From: VRUE01 sp963730315
GTDB lineage: Bacteria; Actinomycetota; Thermoleophilia; Solirubrobacterales; 70-9
DNA length: 64,000 nt
Assembly (NCBI GenBank): GCA_963730315.1
Contig: CAVSRD010000018.1
Span: 80,360 to 144,359 of the forward strand
Direction: 5' to 3'
Each line of letters begins with the position of its first letter. Position 1 is the first letter of the stretch. Below, piece by piece: positions 7,562 through 18,767 of the stretch. Below the pieces are notes generated by a model. It saw only the letters and a list, made by a program, of their open reading frames with translations, was not told the DNA's origin and searched no databases. A program made the position numbers and the translations under genes.

Positions 7562-9409
7562 TTAAAGCGTTCGCTCGACCGCGGCGACGATGTGCTCGGC
7601 GTCGATCCCCGCCGCTGCCAGCAGCGCCTCCGGCGGGCCGCTGCCGGGGCGCTCGGTGACGGCGAGGCGGACGAGCGGCGTCGCGGAGCCCGCTTCGGCG
7701 AGCAGCCCGGCGACCGTCTCGCCGATCCCGCCCTCGGCCCAGTGGTCCTCGACCGTGACCAGCGCGCTGGTATCGCGCGCCGCAGCGAGGATGACGTCGG
7801 CGTCGACCGGCTTGATCGAGTAGAGGTCGATCACCCGCGCGGCCGTCCCGTGCGCGGCGAGCTGCTCGGCAGCGGCGAGGCATTCGTGCAGGGTGATGCC
7901 CGCGCCGATCAGGGTGACGGCGTCCCCCTCGCTCGAGCGCAACGTGCGGCTGCCGCCGATCTCGAAGCTCTCGCCCGGCTCGTAGAGCACCGGCGTCGCG
8001 CCCCTGGTGGTGCGCATGTAGGTGATCCCGCGGCGCTCGCGCATCGCGTCGACCAGCTCGACCGTCTGGTTCGGATCGCAGGGGTAGAGCACGACGCTGT
8101 CGAGCACCGCGCGGAAGGCGGCGATGTCCTCGAGCGCCATCTGCGAGGGCCCGTCGGCGCCGATCGAGACGCCGACGTGCGAGCCGCAGAGCTTCACGTC
8201 GGCGCCGGAGATCGCCGCCATGCGGACGAAGTCGTAGGCGCGGCTGAGGAAGGCGCCGAACGAGGATGCGAACGGCTTCCAGCCCCGGGTCTGCAGCCCC
8301 ACCGCCGCCGCGACCATCTGCTGCTCGGCGATGTACATCTCGAAGAAGCGCTCCGGGTGCTTGGCGGCGAAGCGCTCCGCGTAGGTCGAGTTGCCGACCT
8401 CGCCGTCGAGCGCCACGACCCTCTCGTCGAGCGAGGCGATCCAGGCCAGCGCGTCGCCGTACGCGCCGCGGGTGGCGACCTTCTCGCCGACCTCGTAGAA
8501 GGGGCGATCGACCGCCGCTCGGCTCACCTCGAACGGGCGCGCATCGGGCGGCGGCTGCACCTCGACGCGCAGCGAGCGGACCCCGCCCAGCTCCTCGACC
8601 GCGGCATCGGCGTCGGCGAGCGGCTTGCCGTGCCAGCCCGGTTCGTCCTCGACGGCGGCCACCCCGGAGCCCTTCTTGGTGCGGGCGAAGATCGCTGCCG
8701 GCGTGCCGGCCGCCAGCGCCTCCGCGTAGGCCTCGTCGATCGCACCCGGGTCGTGCCCGTCGATCTCCTGCACGTGCCAGCCGCAGGCCTCGACGCGGCC
8801 AGCCCAGGAGGAGGTGTCCCATTCGTACATCGTCGGCCCGCGCTGGCCGAAGCGGTTGACGTCGACGATCGCGATCAGGTTGTCGAGCCCCGAGTGCCCG
8901 GCCTGCTCGAACGCCTCCCACATCGAGCCCTCGGCCAGCTCCGAGTCCCCGCACAGCACCCACACCCTGAAGTCCGCCGCTTCGAGCCGCTTGCCGGCGA
9001 GCGCGATGCCGACCGAGATCGGCAGGCCCTGGCCGAGCGAGCCGGTTGCGACGTCGACCCAGGGGATCTCCGGCGTCGGGTGGCCCTGCAGGCGCGAGCC
9101 GAATTCGCGGAAGGTGAGCAGCTCCTCGTCGTCGATCGCGCCGGCCATCTTGTAGAGGCCGTAGAGCAGCGGCGAGGCGTGTCCCTTGGAGAAGACGAGG
9201 TGGTCGTTGGCGGGGTCCTCGGGGGCCGAGAAGTCGTAGCGCAGATAGCGCGTGAGCAGCACCGCCATCAGGTCGGCCGCCGACATCGAGGAGGTCGGGT
9301 GGCCGGAGCCGGCGGCGGCGGCGGCGCGGACCGAGTCGGCGCGCAGCTGTTGCGCCAGCTCGTGCAGCTGCTCGCGGTCCAGCGCCTGCTCGGGGGTGAC
9401 CTGGGCCAT
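7562..9409 (-). CDS. tkt: Transketolase
   Basis: The 615-residue enzyme transfers two-carbon ketol units in the pentose phosphate pathway using thiamine diphosphate. Visible motifs are GSGHPTSSMSAADLMA near the N-terminus, the TPP-binding segment starting at GDSELAEGSMWEAFEQ and ending in IAIVDVNR, the catalytic glutamate in MYIAEQQMVAAA, and a C-terminal transketolase domain. The length and the GDSEL variant fit the shorter animal/archaeal-like transketolase type rather than the 660-residue E. coli type. It is convergent with the two-component operon. Confidence 0.93.
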   Translation of the reverse strand: MAQVTPEQALDREQLHELAQQLRADSVRAAAAAGSGHPTSSMSAADLMAVLLTRYLRYDFSAPEDPANDHLVFSKGHASPLLYGLYKMAGAIDDEELLTFREFGSRLQGHPTPEIPWVDVATGSLGQGLPISVGIALAGKRLEAADFRVWVLCGDSELAEGSMWEAFEQAGHSGLDNLIAIVDVNRFGQRGPTMYEWDTSSWAGRVEACGWHVQEIDGHDPGAIDEAYAEALAAGTPAAIFARTKKGSGVAAVEDEPGWHGKPLADADAAVEELGGVRSLRVEVQPPPDARPFEVSRAAVDRPFYEVGEKVATRGAYGDALAWIASLDERVVALDGEVGNSTYAERFAAKHPERFFEMYIAEQQMVAAAVGLQTRGWKPFASSFGAFLSRAYDFVRMAAISGADVKLCGSHVGVSIGADGPSQMALEDIAAFRAVLDSVVLYPCDPNQTVELVDAMRERRGITYMRTTRGATPVLYEPGESFEIGGSRTLRSSEGDAVTLIGAGITLHECLAAAEQLAAHGTAARVIDLYSIKPVDADVILAAARDTSALVTVEDHWAEGGIGETVAGLLAEAGSATPLVRLAVTERPGSGPPEALLAAAGIDAEHIVAAVERTL

Positions 9410-9465
9410 CGACCCGACTCTACCGGCGCACCGGGCGGCGGCGTCGGCATCCGCCGGGCCGGCGC

Positions 9466-10479
9466 TCAGCCGATCGCGACCATCCGCTCGATCGGCAATC
9501 GCGCCCGCTCGGCGATCTCAGGTGGGACCGAGACCTCGAACCTCATCTCGCGCAGGGAGTCGCGCAGCTTCGGCAGGGTGATCATCTTCATGTATTTGCA
9601 GTAGGCCATCCGGTTGGCCTCGATCAAGCTGACGCCGGGCGCCGCCTGCTTGAGCGGGTGCAGCATCCCGTTCTCGGTGGCGACGATGAACTCGCCGTCG
9701 GGATGGCTGCGCACGTAGTCGAGCATCTGCCCGGTGGAGAGCATGTGCACGCCCTCCTCCTCGACGTCGCCGGCGGCGACGAACTCCATCACCTGGGTGA
9801 CGCAGCCGCACTCGGGATGGACGAGGAACTCGGCTCCGGGGTGGGCGGCGCGCTGCGCTGTGATGTCGTCGGGCCGGATTCCGGCGTGGACGTGGCACTC
9901 GCCGGGCCAGACGTGCATCGAGCGGCCGGTCTCGCGCTCCACGTAGGAGCCCAGCCACATGTCGGGGCCGAAGAGGATCTCCGTGTCGGGTCCGTGCTCG
10001 CGGAGGATGTGCTCGACCACCTTGACCGCGTTCGAGGAGGTGCAGCAGTAGTCGGTCTCCGCCTTCACTTCGGCCGAGGTGTTGACGTACATCACGACCA
10101 CCGCGTCGGGGCTGTGGCGTGACTTCCAGTTGCGCAGCTCGTTCGCGGTGATCGAGTCCGACAGCGAGCAGCCCGCCTCGAGGTCGGGGATCAGCACGGT
10201 CTTCTCGGGCGAGAGGACCGACGCGGTCTCGGCCATGAAGTGGACGCCACAGAAGGCGATCGTCGAGGCGTCCGACGCGGCCGCCTTGCGCGAGAGCCCG
10301 AGCGAGTCGCCGGTGTAGTCGGCGACGTCCTGGATCTCCGGCACCTGGTAGTTGTGGGCGAGGACCACCGCGTCGCGCTCGGCGGCCAGCGCGCGAACTT
10401 CGCGCGACATCTCCTCGACCTCCTCGGGCGAGAGGTGGAGCATCGGGACCGGCTCGTTGATCGTCGGCAGTTCTCTCAT
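9466..10479 (-). CDS. nadA: Quinolinate synthase
   Basis: NadA condenses iminoaspartate with dihydroxyacetone phosphate to quinolinate in NAD biosynthesis and carries a [4Fe-4S] cluster. The 337-residue protein shows the expected AHNYQVPEIQDVADYTGDSL segment and cluster cysteines in FCGVHFMAET, DYCCTSSNA and HPECGCVTQV. nadC lies 1.4 kb upstream on the same strand with two plus-strand genes between; no nadB is present in the window. A short perfect hairpin sits just upstream of the start (10494-10512). Confidence 0.95.
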   Translation of the reverse strand: MRELPTINEPVPMLHLSPEEVEEMSREVRALAAERDAVVLAHNYQVPEIQDVADYTGDSLGLSRKAAASDASTIAFCGVHFMAETASVLSPEKTVLIPDLEAGCSLSDSITANELRNWKSRHSPDAVVVMYVNTSAEVKAETDYCCTSSNAVKVVEHILREHGPDTEILFGPDMWLGSYVERETGRSMHVWPGECHVHAGIRPDDITAQRAAHPGAEFLVHPECGCVTQVMEFVAAGDVEEEGVHMLSTGQMLDYVRSHPDGEFIVATENGMLHPLKQAAPGVSLIEANRMAYCKYMKMITLPKLRDSLREMRFEVSVPPEIAERARLPIERMVAIG

Positions 10480-10493
10480 CGCGGGTGCCTCAG

Positions 10494-10512
10494 AAGGCCC
10501 GAAACGGGCCTT
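10494..10512. repeat. Short perfect hairpin between nadA and the Fpg-like gene
   Basis: AAGGCCCG and CGGGCCTT form an 8-bp perfect stem around an AAA loop. It lies in the divergent region, 14 nt upstream of the nadA start, and so in the nadA leader if transcription begins upstream of it. It could be an operator or an attenuator. No poly-T tract follows, so a classical terminator is unlikely. Confidence 0.5.
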
Positions 10513-10588
10513 GCGGGTCGTATGTTCGCTGGCATGGCCTTCGCCTGAGTCCAGTCGAATGAACTGGGATCAAGTCTACTCTCTCGCC

Positions 10589-11434
10589 ATGCCCGAGCTG
10601 CCCGAGGTCGAGATCACGGCGCGCCGGCTCGACGCGGCGCTGCGGCGGGCGTCCGTCGCATCGGCGGTGGCGCCGGGAATGAACGTGATGAAGACGTTCG
10701 AGCCGCCGCTCGAGGATCTGGTCGGGCGCGAGATCGCAGGGGTTAGCCGCGTCGGGAAGATGCCGGTGATTCAGTTCGGGGACTTGGCGCTGCTGATCCA
10801 CCTGATGTCGGCCGGCCGGCTGCGCGTGTTCGGGAAGCGCGCCTCGCCGAAAGACCGCGCTTCCCGGGTCCTGGTCAGGCTGGACGACGGGCGCGAGCTG
10901 CGACTGCGCGAGTTCGGGACCAAGCAGCGGGCCTGGGCGAAGCTGCTGGCGACCGACGCCGTCGCCGAAGACGAGATGGTCGCGACCCTCGGGCCGGAAG
11001 CCTGGCCTCCCCCACCGCTGGAGGATTTCGCGGCCGCCGTCGACCAGCCACGGCACCTGCACCCGCTGCTGCGCGACCAGCGGGTCATCGCCGGCATCGG
11101 CCGCTCCTGGGTCGACGAGATCCTCTGGGAGGCGAAGCTCTCGCCCTTCAAGCAGGGCGCGGAGCTGGACGACGAGGAGCTGCAGCGACTCCACTCCGCG
11201 CTCCACGTCCTCGGCGACGCGATCGAGCACTACGAGCAGACGATCGGCAACGAACTTCCGGACAAGTTGCCGATGCACCTGCGGGTCCACAAGCGCGAGG
11301 GCGAGCCCTGCCCCCGCTGCGGCACGACGATCGAGGCGGTCTTCTTCGCCGAGCACCAGACCAACTACTGCCCGCCGGAGCAGACCGGCGGCCGCGTGCT
11401 CAAGGACCGCCGCCTCTCCCGGCTCTTGAAGTGA
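10589..11434 (+). CDS. Fpg/Nei-family DNA glycosylase with atypical zinc finger
   Basis: The 281-residue protein starts with PELPEVE (catalytic Pro/Glu after Met removal) and has K57 in RVGK, the marks of formamidopyrimidine-DNA glycosylases that excise oxidised purines and nick the strand. A helix-two-turn-helix region lies around the IAGIGRSWVDEILW segment. The C-terminal zinc finger is unusual: CPRC is present, but the distal half reads NYCPPEQ, so the fourth cysteine is replaced by Glu, and the usual GRS/T arginine region reads AEHQT. It could still bind metal with three Cys plus another ligand, or belong to a subfamily with different specificity. Confidence 0.85.
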   Translation: MPELPEVEITARRLDAALRRASVASAVAPGMNVMKTFEPPLEDLVGREIAGVSRVGKMPVIQFGDLALLIHLMSAGRLRVFGKRASPKDRASRVLVRLDDGRELRLREFGTKQRAWAKLLATDAVAEDEMVATLGPEAWPPPPLEDFAAAVDQPRHLHPLLRDQRVIAGIGRSWVDEILWEAKLSPFKQGAELDDEELQRLHSALHVLGDAIEHYEQTIGNELPDKLPMHLRVHKREGEPCPRCGTTIEAVFFAEHQTNYCPPEQTGGRVLKDRRLSRLLK

Positions 11435-11509
11435 AGATGCCCGCGATCTCGTCACAGGCTGTTCAGAGTGGAGGCGTACGATGCTCGAATCGACCGCAAG
11501 GAGGATCCG

Positions 11510-11857
11510 ATGCGCATGCGAACCAGCCTGGCCCTGATCGCGATCGCCGCCCTGGCCGCTCTGCCGGGCCTCGGCGGGGTGGCGAGCGCGGCGCCGACGA
11601 CGAGCGTGAAGCTCGGCGACAACTTCTTCAAGCCGACGAAGATGACGATCCGGCGCGGCACCAAGGTCAGATTCAGGTGGACGGGCAGCAACCCGCACAA
11701 CGTCACCAAGCGAAGCGGTCCCGGCGGCAGCTTCAGGTCGCGGACTACGAGCCGGCGGGGCGTCAACTTCGCCAAGCGCTTCACCAAGCGCGGCACCTAC
11801 AAGCTGATCTGCACGATCCACCCCGAAGAAATGCGCTTGACGCTGAAGGTGCGCTGA
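11510..11857 (+). CDS. Secreted cupredoxin (type 1 copper) protein
   Basis: The start at 11510 follows an AAGGAGG ribosome site with 6 nt spacing. The 115-residue product has a Sec signal peptide (residues 1-28, ending in VASAAP), then a small beta-barrel domain with the full set of type 1 copper ligands, H63 (NPHNV), C101, H104 and M108 (CTIHPEEM). It is an exported plastocyanin/azurin-like electron carrier. The mature domain is very basic (many Arg/Lys), so it may bind acidic partners or the cell wall. The partner oxidase or reductase is unknown. Confidence 0.85.
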   Translation: MRMRTSLALIAIAALAALPGLGGVASAAPTTSVKLGDNFFKPTKMTIRRGTKVRFRWTGSNPHNVTKRSGPGGSFRSRTTSRRGVNFAKRFTKRGTYKLICTIHPEEMRLTLKVR

Positions 11858-11896
11858 GCAGCCGGCGCCGAGGGCGGCGAGTTTCGCAGCCACCCC

Positions 11897-12751
11897 TCAG
11901 AGCGGCTCCAGCAGCATGCTGAAATCGAGGCTTGGGGCGGAGTGGGTGAGGGCGCCCACGGACACGAACTCGACGCCCGCCGCGGCGATTTCGCGCACCG
12001 TCTCGAGGGTGACGCCCCCCGACGCCTCCAGCGCCGGCCCGGGGTCGCCGCCCTCCGCGTCCCGCAGCCTCACCGCCTCGCGCAGCGTCCCGGCGTCCAT
12101 GTTGTCGAGCAGCAGGCGATCGGCGCCGGTGCCGAGCGCGTAGGCGACCTCGTCGAGGTTGCGGCACTCGACCTCAACCGGCATGTCGGGCTGGGCGGCG
12201 CGAGCGGCGTGCACGGCCTTGGCCAGGCTGCCGGCGAGGACGATGTGGTTCTCCTTGATCAGGATCGCGTCGTAGAGGCCGATGCGGTGGTTCCAGCCGC
12301 CGCCGGCCTCCACCGCGGCCTTCTCGAGGGCGCGCAGGCCGGGGGTCGTCTTGCGGGTGTCGAGGATGCGGGCGCCGGTGCCGGCGGCCGCCTCGACGAA
12401 ACGAGCGGTGAGAGTGGCGACGCCGGAGAGGTGGCCGAGCAGGTTGAGGGCGGTCCGCTCCGCGGCCAGCAGGCCCCTGGCCGGACCGCTCGCCAGCGCC
12501 ACGTCGGCCGGCACGTCCTCGCGCCACCGACCCTCGACCGCCAGCGCGTCGACATCCCCCACCCCGCACTGCCGCATCGCCTCGCCGACCGTCGCCAGCC
12601 CGAAGACCACACCGGGCGCCTTCTGCACGATCCGCGCCCTGGCCCGCGCCTCCTCGGGCACGGTCGCCTCCGACGTCACGTCCCCAGCTCCCAGATCCTC
12701 AGCGAGAGCCCGCGCCACCGAATCCCGCACGAGCTCGCCGAAGTCGTCCAT
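11897..12751 (-). CDS. nadC: Nicotinate-nucleotide pyrophosphorylase (carboxylating)
   Basis: NadC converts quinolinate and PRPP to nicotinate mononucleotide. The 284-residue protein has the N-terminal helical domain with EDLGAGDVTSEA, the central RKTTPGLRALEK motif that binds quinolinate, LIKENHI, VEVECRN, LLLDNM and the C-terminal EASGGVT and SVGALTHS motifs of the open alpha/beta barrel. Together with nadA it covers the last two steps of de novo nicotinate mononucleotide synthesis. Confidence 0.95.
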   Translation of the reverse strand: MDDFGELVRDSVARALAEDLGAGDVTSEATVPEEARARARIVQKAPGVVFGLATVGEAMRQCGVGDVDALAVEGRWREDVPADVALASGPARGLLAAERTALNLLGHLSGVATLTARFVEAAAGTGARILDTRKTTPGLRALEKAAVEAGGGWNHRIGLYDAILIKENHIVLAGSLAKAVHAARAAQPDMPVEVECRNLDEVAYALGTGADRLLLDNMDAGTLREAVRLRDAEGGDPGPALEASGGVTLETVREIAAAGVEFVSVGALTHSAPSLDFSMLLEPL

Positions 12752-12836
12752 CCCGGCACCCTAATTCAGGCGAGTGCGCGGAGAGGCATCCGTCCCTCTC
12801 TCACACCTGACCCCTCCGAAGCGTTTAATCCCATGA

Positions 12837-13334
12837 GTGACCGCACTCCCTCCCTTCCAGACCCTGCTCGACGACCACGCCGCCGACGTGATGGCCGTGC
12901 TGCGCGGGGCGGTCGGCCGCGCCGACGCCGAGGACTGCTTCCAGGAGACGTTCCTCGCCGCCCTGCGCGCCTATCCGCGCCTCGGCAACGCGAGCAACCT
13001 GCGCGGCTGGCTGCTGACGATCGCCCACCGCAAGGCGATCGACCATCACCGGGCCAATGGGCGCCGCCCTCTCCCGGTCGCCCAGGTAGCCGAGATGGCC
13101 GGGGCGGCCGCCGACCCGGAGGCGTACGAGGGGATCTGGGCCCTGGTCGGGGCGCTACCGCCGAAGCAGCGCGCCGCGGTGGCCCTCCGCTACGGCGCCG
13201 ACCTCCCCCACGCCGAGATCGCCGCGGCGCTCGGCTGCTCACCGGCGGCGGCGCGGCGCAGCCTGCACGAGGGAATCAAGAAGCTGAGGGCCGATCTCGG
13301 CGGCGAGCCGGCCCTCGGAAAGGAGCGAGCATGA
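12837..13334 (+). CDS. ECF-type RNA polymerase sigma factor
   Basis: The 165-residue protein has a sigma70 region 2 (DAEDCFQETFLAALRAY and NLRGWLLTIAHRKAIDHHR) and a region 4 helix-turn-helix (ALPPKQRAAVALRYGADLPHAEIAAALGCS). It starts at a GTG at 12837; the ATG at 12833 is in another frame. No anti-sigma factor is adjacent. Its stop overlaps the ogt start (ATGA), so sigma factor and alkylation-repair enzyme are co-expressed, which suggests a role in DNA-damage or alkylation response (inference). Confidence 0.88.
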   Translation: MTALPPFQTLLDDHAADVMAVLRGAVGRADAEDCFQETFLAALRAYPRLGNASNLRGWLLTIAHRKAIDHHRANGRRPLPVAQVAEMAGAAADPEAYEGIWALVGALPPKQRAAVALRYGADLPHAEIAAALGCSPAAARRSLHEGIKKLRADLGGEPALGKERA

Positions 13335-13891
13335 GGGCAGCGCTGAAGCGACTTGCCGACCGAGCCGATGCGGAGGGGCTCCTGGATGTCGCCTACGCGA
13401 CGACCGACTCCCCGTTCGGCCCGCTGCTGCTGGCGGCGACGCCGCGCGGCCTGGTCAAGCTCAGCCTCCCGACCTACGACTCCGACGAGGCGCTGGAGGA
13501 GCTGGCACACAGGGTCTCGCCCCGGGTGGTCGAGGCGCCGGCCCGCCTCGACGAAGCGCGCCGCCAGCTCGACCTCTACTTCGACGCGAAGCTGACCGCA
13601 TTCGACCTGCCCCTCGACTGGCAGCTCACCCACCACTTCCGCCGCCGGGTGGTGCGGGCGATCCACCGCATCCCCTACGGCCAGACCCGCAGCTACACCC
13701 AGATCGCCACCAGCGCCGGCAACGAGCGGGCGGTCCGCGCCGCCGGAACCGCGTGCGGCGCAAACCCGATCCCGATCGTCGTCCCCTGCCACCGCGTCCT
13801 TCGCAGTGGCGGCGCCCTCGGCGGCTACGGCGGCGGGCTGCCGATGAAGGAAGCGCTGCTCGAGCTCGAGGGCGCGCTTCAGTCCCGGTAG
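13331..13891 (+). CDS. ogt: Methylated-DNA-[protein]-cysteine S-methyltransferase
   Basis: The 186-residue protein removes alkyl groups from O6 of guanine onto its own cysteine. The active site is in IVVPCHRVLRSGGALGGYGGG, and the DNA-binding helix and RAAGTACGANPIPI loop precede it. The N-terminal domain (about residues 1-90) is diverged, as in Ogt proteins. It is translationally coupled to the ECF sigma factor. The TAG stop lies inside a palindrome shared with the convergent prfB stop. Confidence 0.93.
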   Translation: MRAALKRLADRADAEGLLDVAYATTDSPFGPLLLAATPRGLVKLSLPTYDSDEALEELAHRVSPRVVEAPARLDEARRQLDLYFDAKLTAFDLPLDWQLTHHFRRRVVRAIHRIPYGQTRSYTQIATSAGNERAVRAAGTACGANPIPIVVPCHRVLRSGGALGGYGGGLPMKEALLELEGALQSR

Positions 13892-13913
13892 GAAGGGCCT
13901 TACCCCTACCGGG
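13884..13913. terminator. Palindrome holding the stop codons of ogt and prfB
   Basis: CCCGGTAGG (13884-13892) and CCTACCGGG (13905-13913) pair perfectly around a 12-nt loop between two convergent genes. The two TAG stop codons lie one in each arm (13889-13891 and, on the minus strand, 13908-13906). Position and symmetry suggest a bidirectional terminator, although there is no U-run. The arm sequence is the same as the ends of the 99-nt elements at 40551 and 56559. Confidence 0.6.
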
Positions 13914-15025
13914 CGGTGGCCGCTGCCGTCTTGTTCAGGTAGTCGCGGACGAAGTCGTCGATGTCGCCGTCGAGGACCCGTTCCGCGTCGCCGGCCTCGT
14001 GGCCGGTGCGGTGGTCCTTGACCCGCTGGTCGGGGTGGAGGAAGTAGCTGCGGATCTGCGAGCCCCAGGCGACTTCCTTCACCTCCCCCCTCTCCTTGGC
14101 CAGCTCTTCGGCCCGTTTGCGCTCCTCCAGCTCGATCAGCTTCGAGCGCAGCAGCTGCATCGCCACGGCCTTGTTCTGGGTCTGCGAGCGCTCGTTCTGG
14201 CACTGGACGACGAGGCCGGTGGGGACGTGGGTGATCCGCACCGCCGAGTCGGTCTTGTTGACGTGCTGGCCGCCCGCCCCGGAGGCGCGGTAGGTGTCGA
14301 CCCGCAGGTCGGCGTCGTCGATCTCCACCTCGACCCCCTCGTCGACCAGCGGCCCGACGTCGACCTGGGCGAAGCTGGTGTGACGGCGGGCCGAGGAGTC
14401 GAAGGGGGAGATCCGGACCAGCCGGTGGACGCCGCGCTCGGCGGCGAACAGCCCGTAGGCATTCTCGCCGCGGGCGATGAAGGTCGCCGACTTCAGCCCC
14501 GCCTCCTCCCCAGGCGAGGCCTCCTTCATCTCGACCTCGAAGCCGCGGCGCTCCGCCCAGCGCAGGTACATGCGCAGGAGGATCTCGGCCCAGTCCTGGG
14601 AGTCGGTGCCCCCCGCTCCGGCGTGGACCGAGACGACCGCGTCGCCCGCGTCGTAGCTCCCGCTGAACAGGCGCGCCTCCTCCAGCTCGGCGAGGCGCCG
14701 CTCCACCGACGCGAGCTGGCCCCCCAGCTCGGCCGCCATCTCCTCGTCCTCGTCCGCCATCTCGGCCAGCTCGCCGAGATCGCCGACGTCCGAGTCCAGC
14801 TCCTCGAAGGTCTTCAGCTTGCGCTGGGCGCGGGCGTGTGCCGCCGAGGTGCGCGCCGCCGCCTCCTGGTCGTCCCAGAAGCCGGGGGCCTGCATCTCCG
14901 CCTCCAGCCGCTCGGCCTCGCTGCGCAGGGCAGCGGGGTCAAAGGTAGTCCGCGAGCAGCTTCAACTGCTCGCGGATCTCGGCGAGCCGCGCCGGCACCG
15001 ATTCGGTCGAGGCGACATCGGCCAT
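13906..15025 (-). CDS. prfB: Peptide chain release factor 2, programmed +1 frameshift
   Basis: RF2 ends translation at UGA and UAA. The first 28 codons run from the ATG at 15025 to an in-frame TGA (14941-14939). The site reads CTT TGA C, as in E. coli prfB, and slipping one base continues as Asp-Pro-Ala-Ala-Leu into the 344-residue main frame. That frame has the RF2 SPF motif (RISPFDSS), GAGGQHVNKTDSAVRITH with the catalytic GGQ, and the usual C-terminal helix. Low RF2 lets ribosomes pause at UGA and shift, giving autoregulation. The Shine-Dalgarno-like stimulator upstream of the slip site is weak here. Confidence 0.95.
14938..14944 (-). promoter_or_regulatory. prfB +1 programmed frameshift site
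   Basis: On the minus strand the bases read CTTTGAC. The ribosome decodes CTT, meets UGA, and re-pairs at UUU, skipping one base to read GAC. The 28-residue leader frame and the main frame match RF2 on both sides, and the sequence is identical to the conserved bacterial site, so this is a genuine regulatory shift, unlike the indels elsewhere in the window. Confidence 0.92.
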
Positions 15026-15054
15026 ACAGCTCAGACTACCCGGCGCAGGGCGCG

Positions 15055-15477
15055 TTATCGGTCCATAGCGCCAAGAACGCGCCCCGTGCCGTGGTCGAAG
15101 CCCCCGGCATGGAGGGCATCGGCGCGCCGCTCGAAGGGCCGCCAGCTGCGCACTCGGTGGTCGTGCAGCTCGAACAGCCAGGCCATCTCGTCGGTCGATG
15201 CGTGCGAGCCGTCCTCTTCCCAGTGCCAGACCCGCCGGATCAGCGCCACGGCCGACCCCCCGCCGGACTCGGTCCCGTCCTCGTACAGCTCCTCCAGCTC
15301 GATCGTCTGCTGCACGCCGCCGGGCGCCCTGGTCGCCCACAGCCGCGCCGCCTTCCTCCCCTTGCGCACGCCCTTCATCGAGTGCAGCTCGACCTCGGGA
15401 TCGAGCACAGCGACGAACGCGTCGAGATCCCGCTCGTTGAACGCGCGGATGAACTCTCGAATCGGGTCGTGGATCAC
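15055..15477 (-). CDS. SnoaL-like / NTF2-fold domain protein
   Basis: The 140-residue protein begins at GTG (15477) with DPIREFIRAFNERDLDAFVAVLDPEVELHS, the signature start of SnoaL-like polyketide-cyclase/NTF2-fold proteins, followed by the alternating strands of a cone-shaped fold. Members act as small-molecule isomerases, hydrolases or ligand binders; the role here is not determined. It is located between secA and prfB on the same strand. Confidence 0.75.
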   Translation of the reverse strand: MIHDPIREFIRAFNERDLDAFVAVLDPEVELHSMKGVRKGRKAARLWATRAPGGVQQTIELEELYEDGTESGGGSAVALIRRVWHWEEDGSHASTDEMAWLFELHDHRVRSWRPFERRADALHAGGFDHGTGRVLGAMDR

Positions 15478-15511
15478 AAGCGCGGGCCTGCGTCGATCGC
15501 AGGGACCGGCC

Positions 15512-18370
<2,859 letters not shown>

Positions 18371-18413
18371 TGCTCAAGAGTAGCGATGGCGGGGGAACCG
18401 CCCCCGCGTGCGT

Positions 18414-18767
18414 TCAGCTCTCGGCTGTGCGCCCCCGCAGCCGGTTGACCAGCCGACGCGTCTGCTGCCGCTTGCGCCGCAGCTCGCGGTGCTTCTTCAC
18501 CTGGCGCTGCACGTCCTGCGCCAGCTCGTGGATCGCGTGGGACATCTCGGGCGCGGCCTCTTTGGCGTGGAGCGTGATTCCCTTCAGCCGCAGGGTCGCC
18601 TCGGCGACCTGGCTGTCGGCGATCGCCGGGTTCCGCTCCTCCCAGAGCGTCACGTCCAGCGTCGCCAACTCCGACACCTGCTTGCCGATCCGGCCGAAGC
18701 GCTTCATCACGTGCTCCCGCAGCTCGTCGTCGACCTCGACGTTGCGACCGCGAATCTCGATCCGCAT
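18414..18767 (-). CDS. hpf: Ribosome hibernation-promoting factor / RaiA family protein
   Basis: The 117-residue protein has the beta-alpha-beta-beta-beta-alpha fold of HPF (IEIRGRNVEVDDELREHVMKR at the start, AEATLRLKGITLHA in the middle) and a basic C-terminal helix (KKHRELRRKRQQTRR). It lacks the C-terminal dimerisation domain of long HPF, so it is the short form that binds the ribosomal decoding centre in stationary phase. It lies 43 nt upstream of secA on the same strand, a common arrangement. Confidence 0.88.
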   Translation of the reverse strand: MRIEIRGRNVEVDDELREHVMKRFGRIGKQVSELATLDVTLWEERNPAIADSQVAEATLRLKGITLHAKEAAPEMSHAIHELAQDVQRQVKKHRELRRKRQQTRRLVNRLRGRTAES

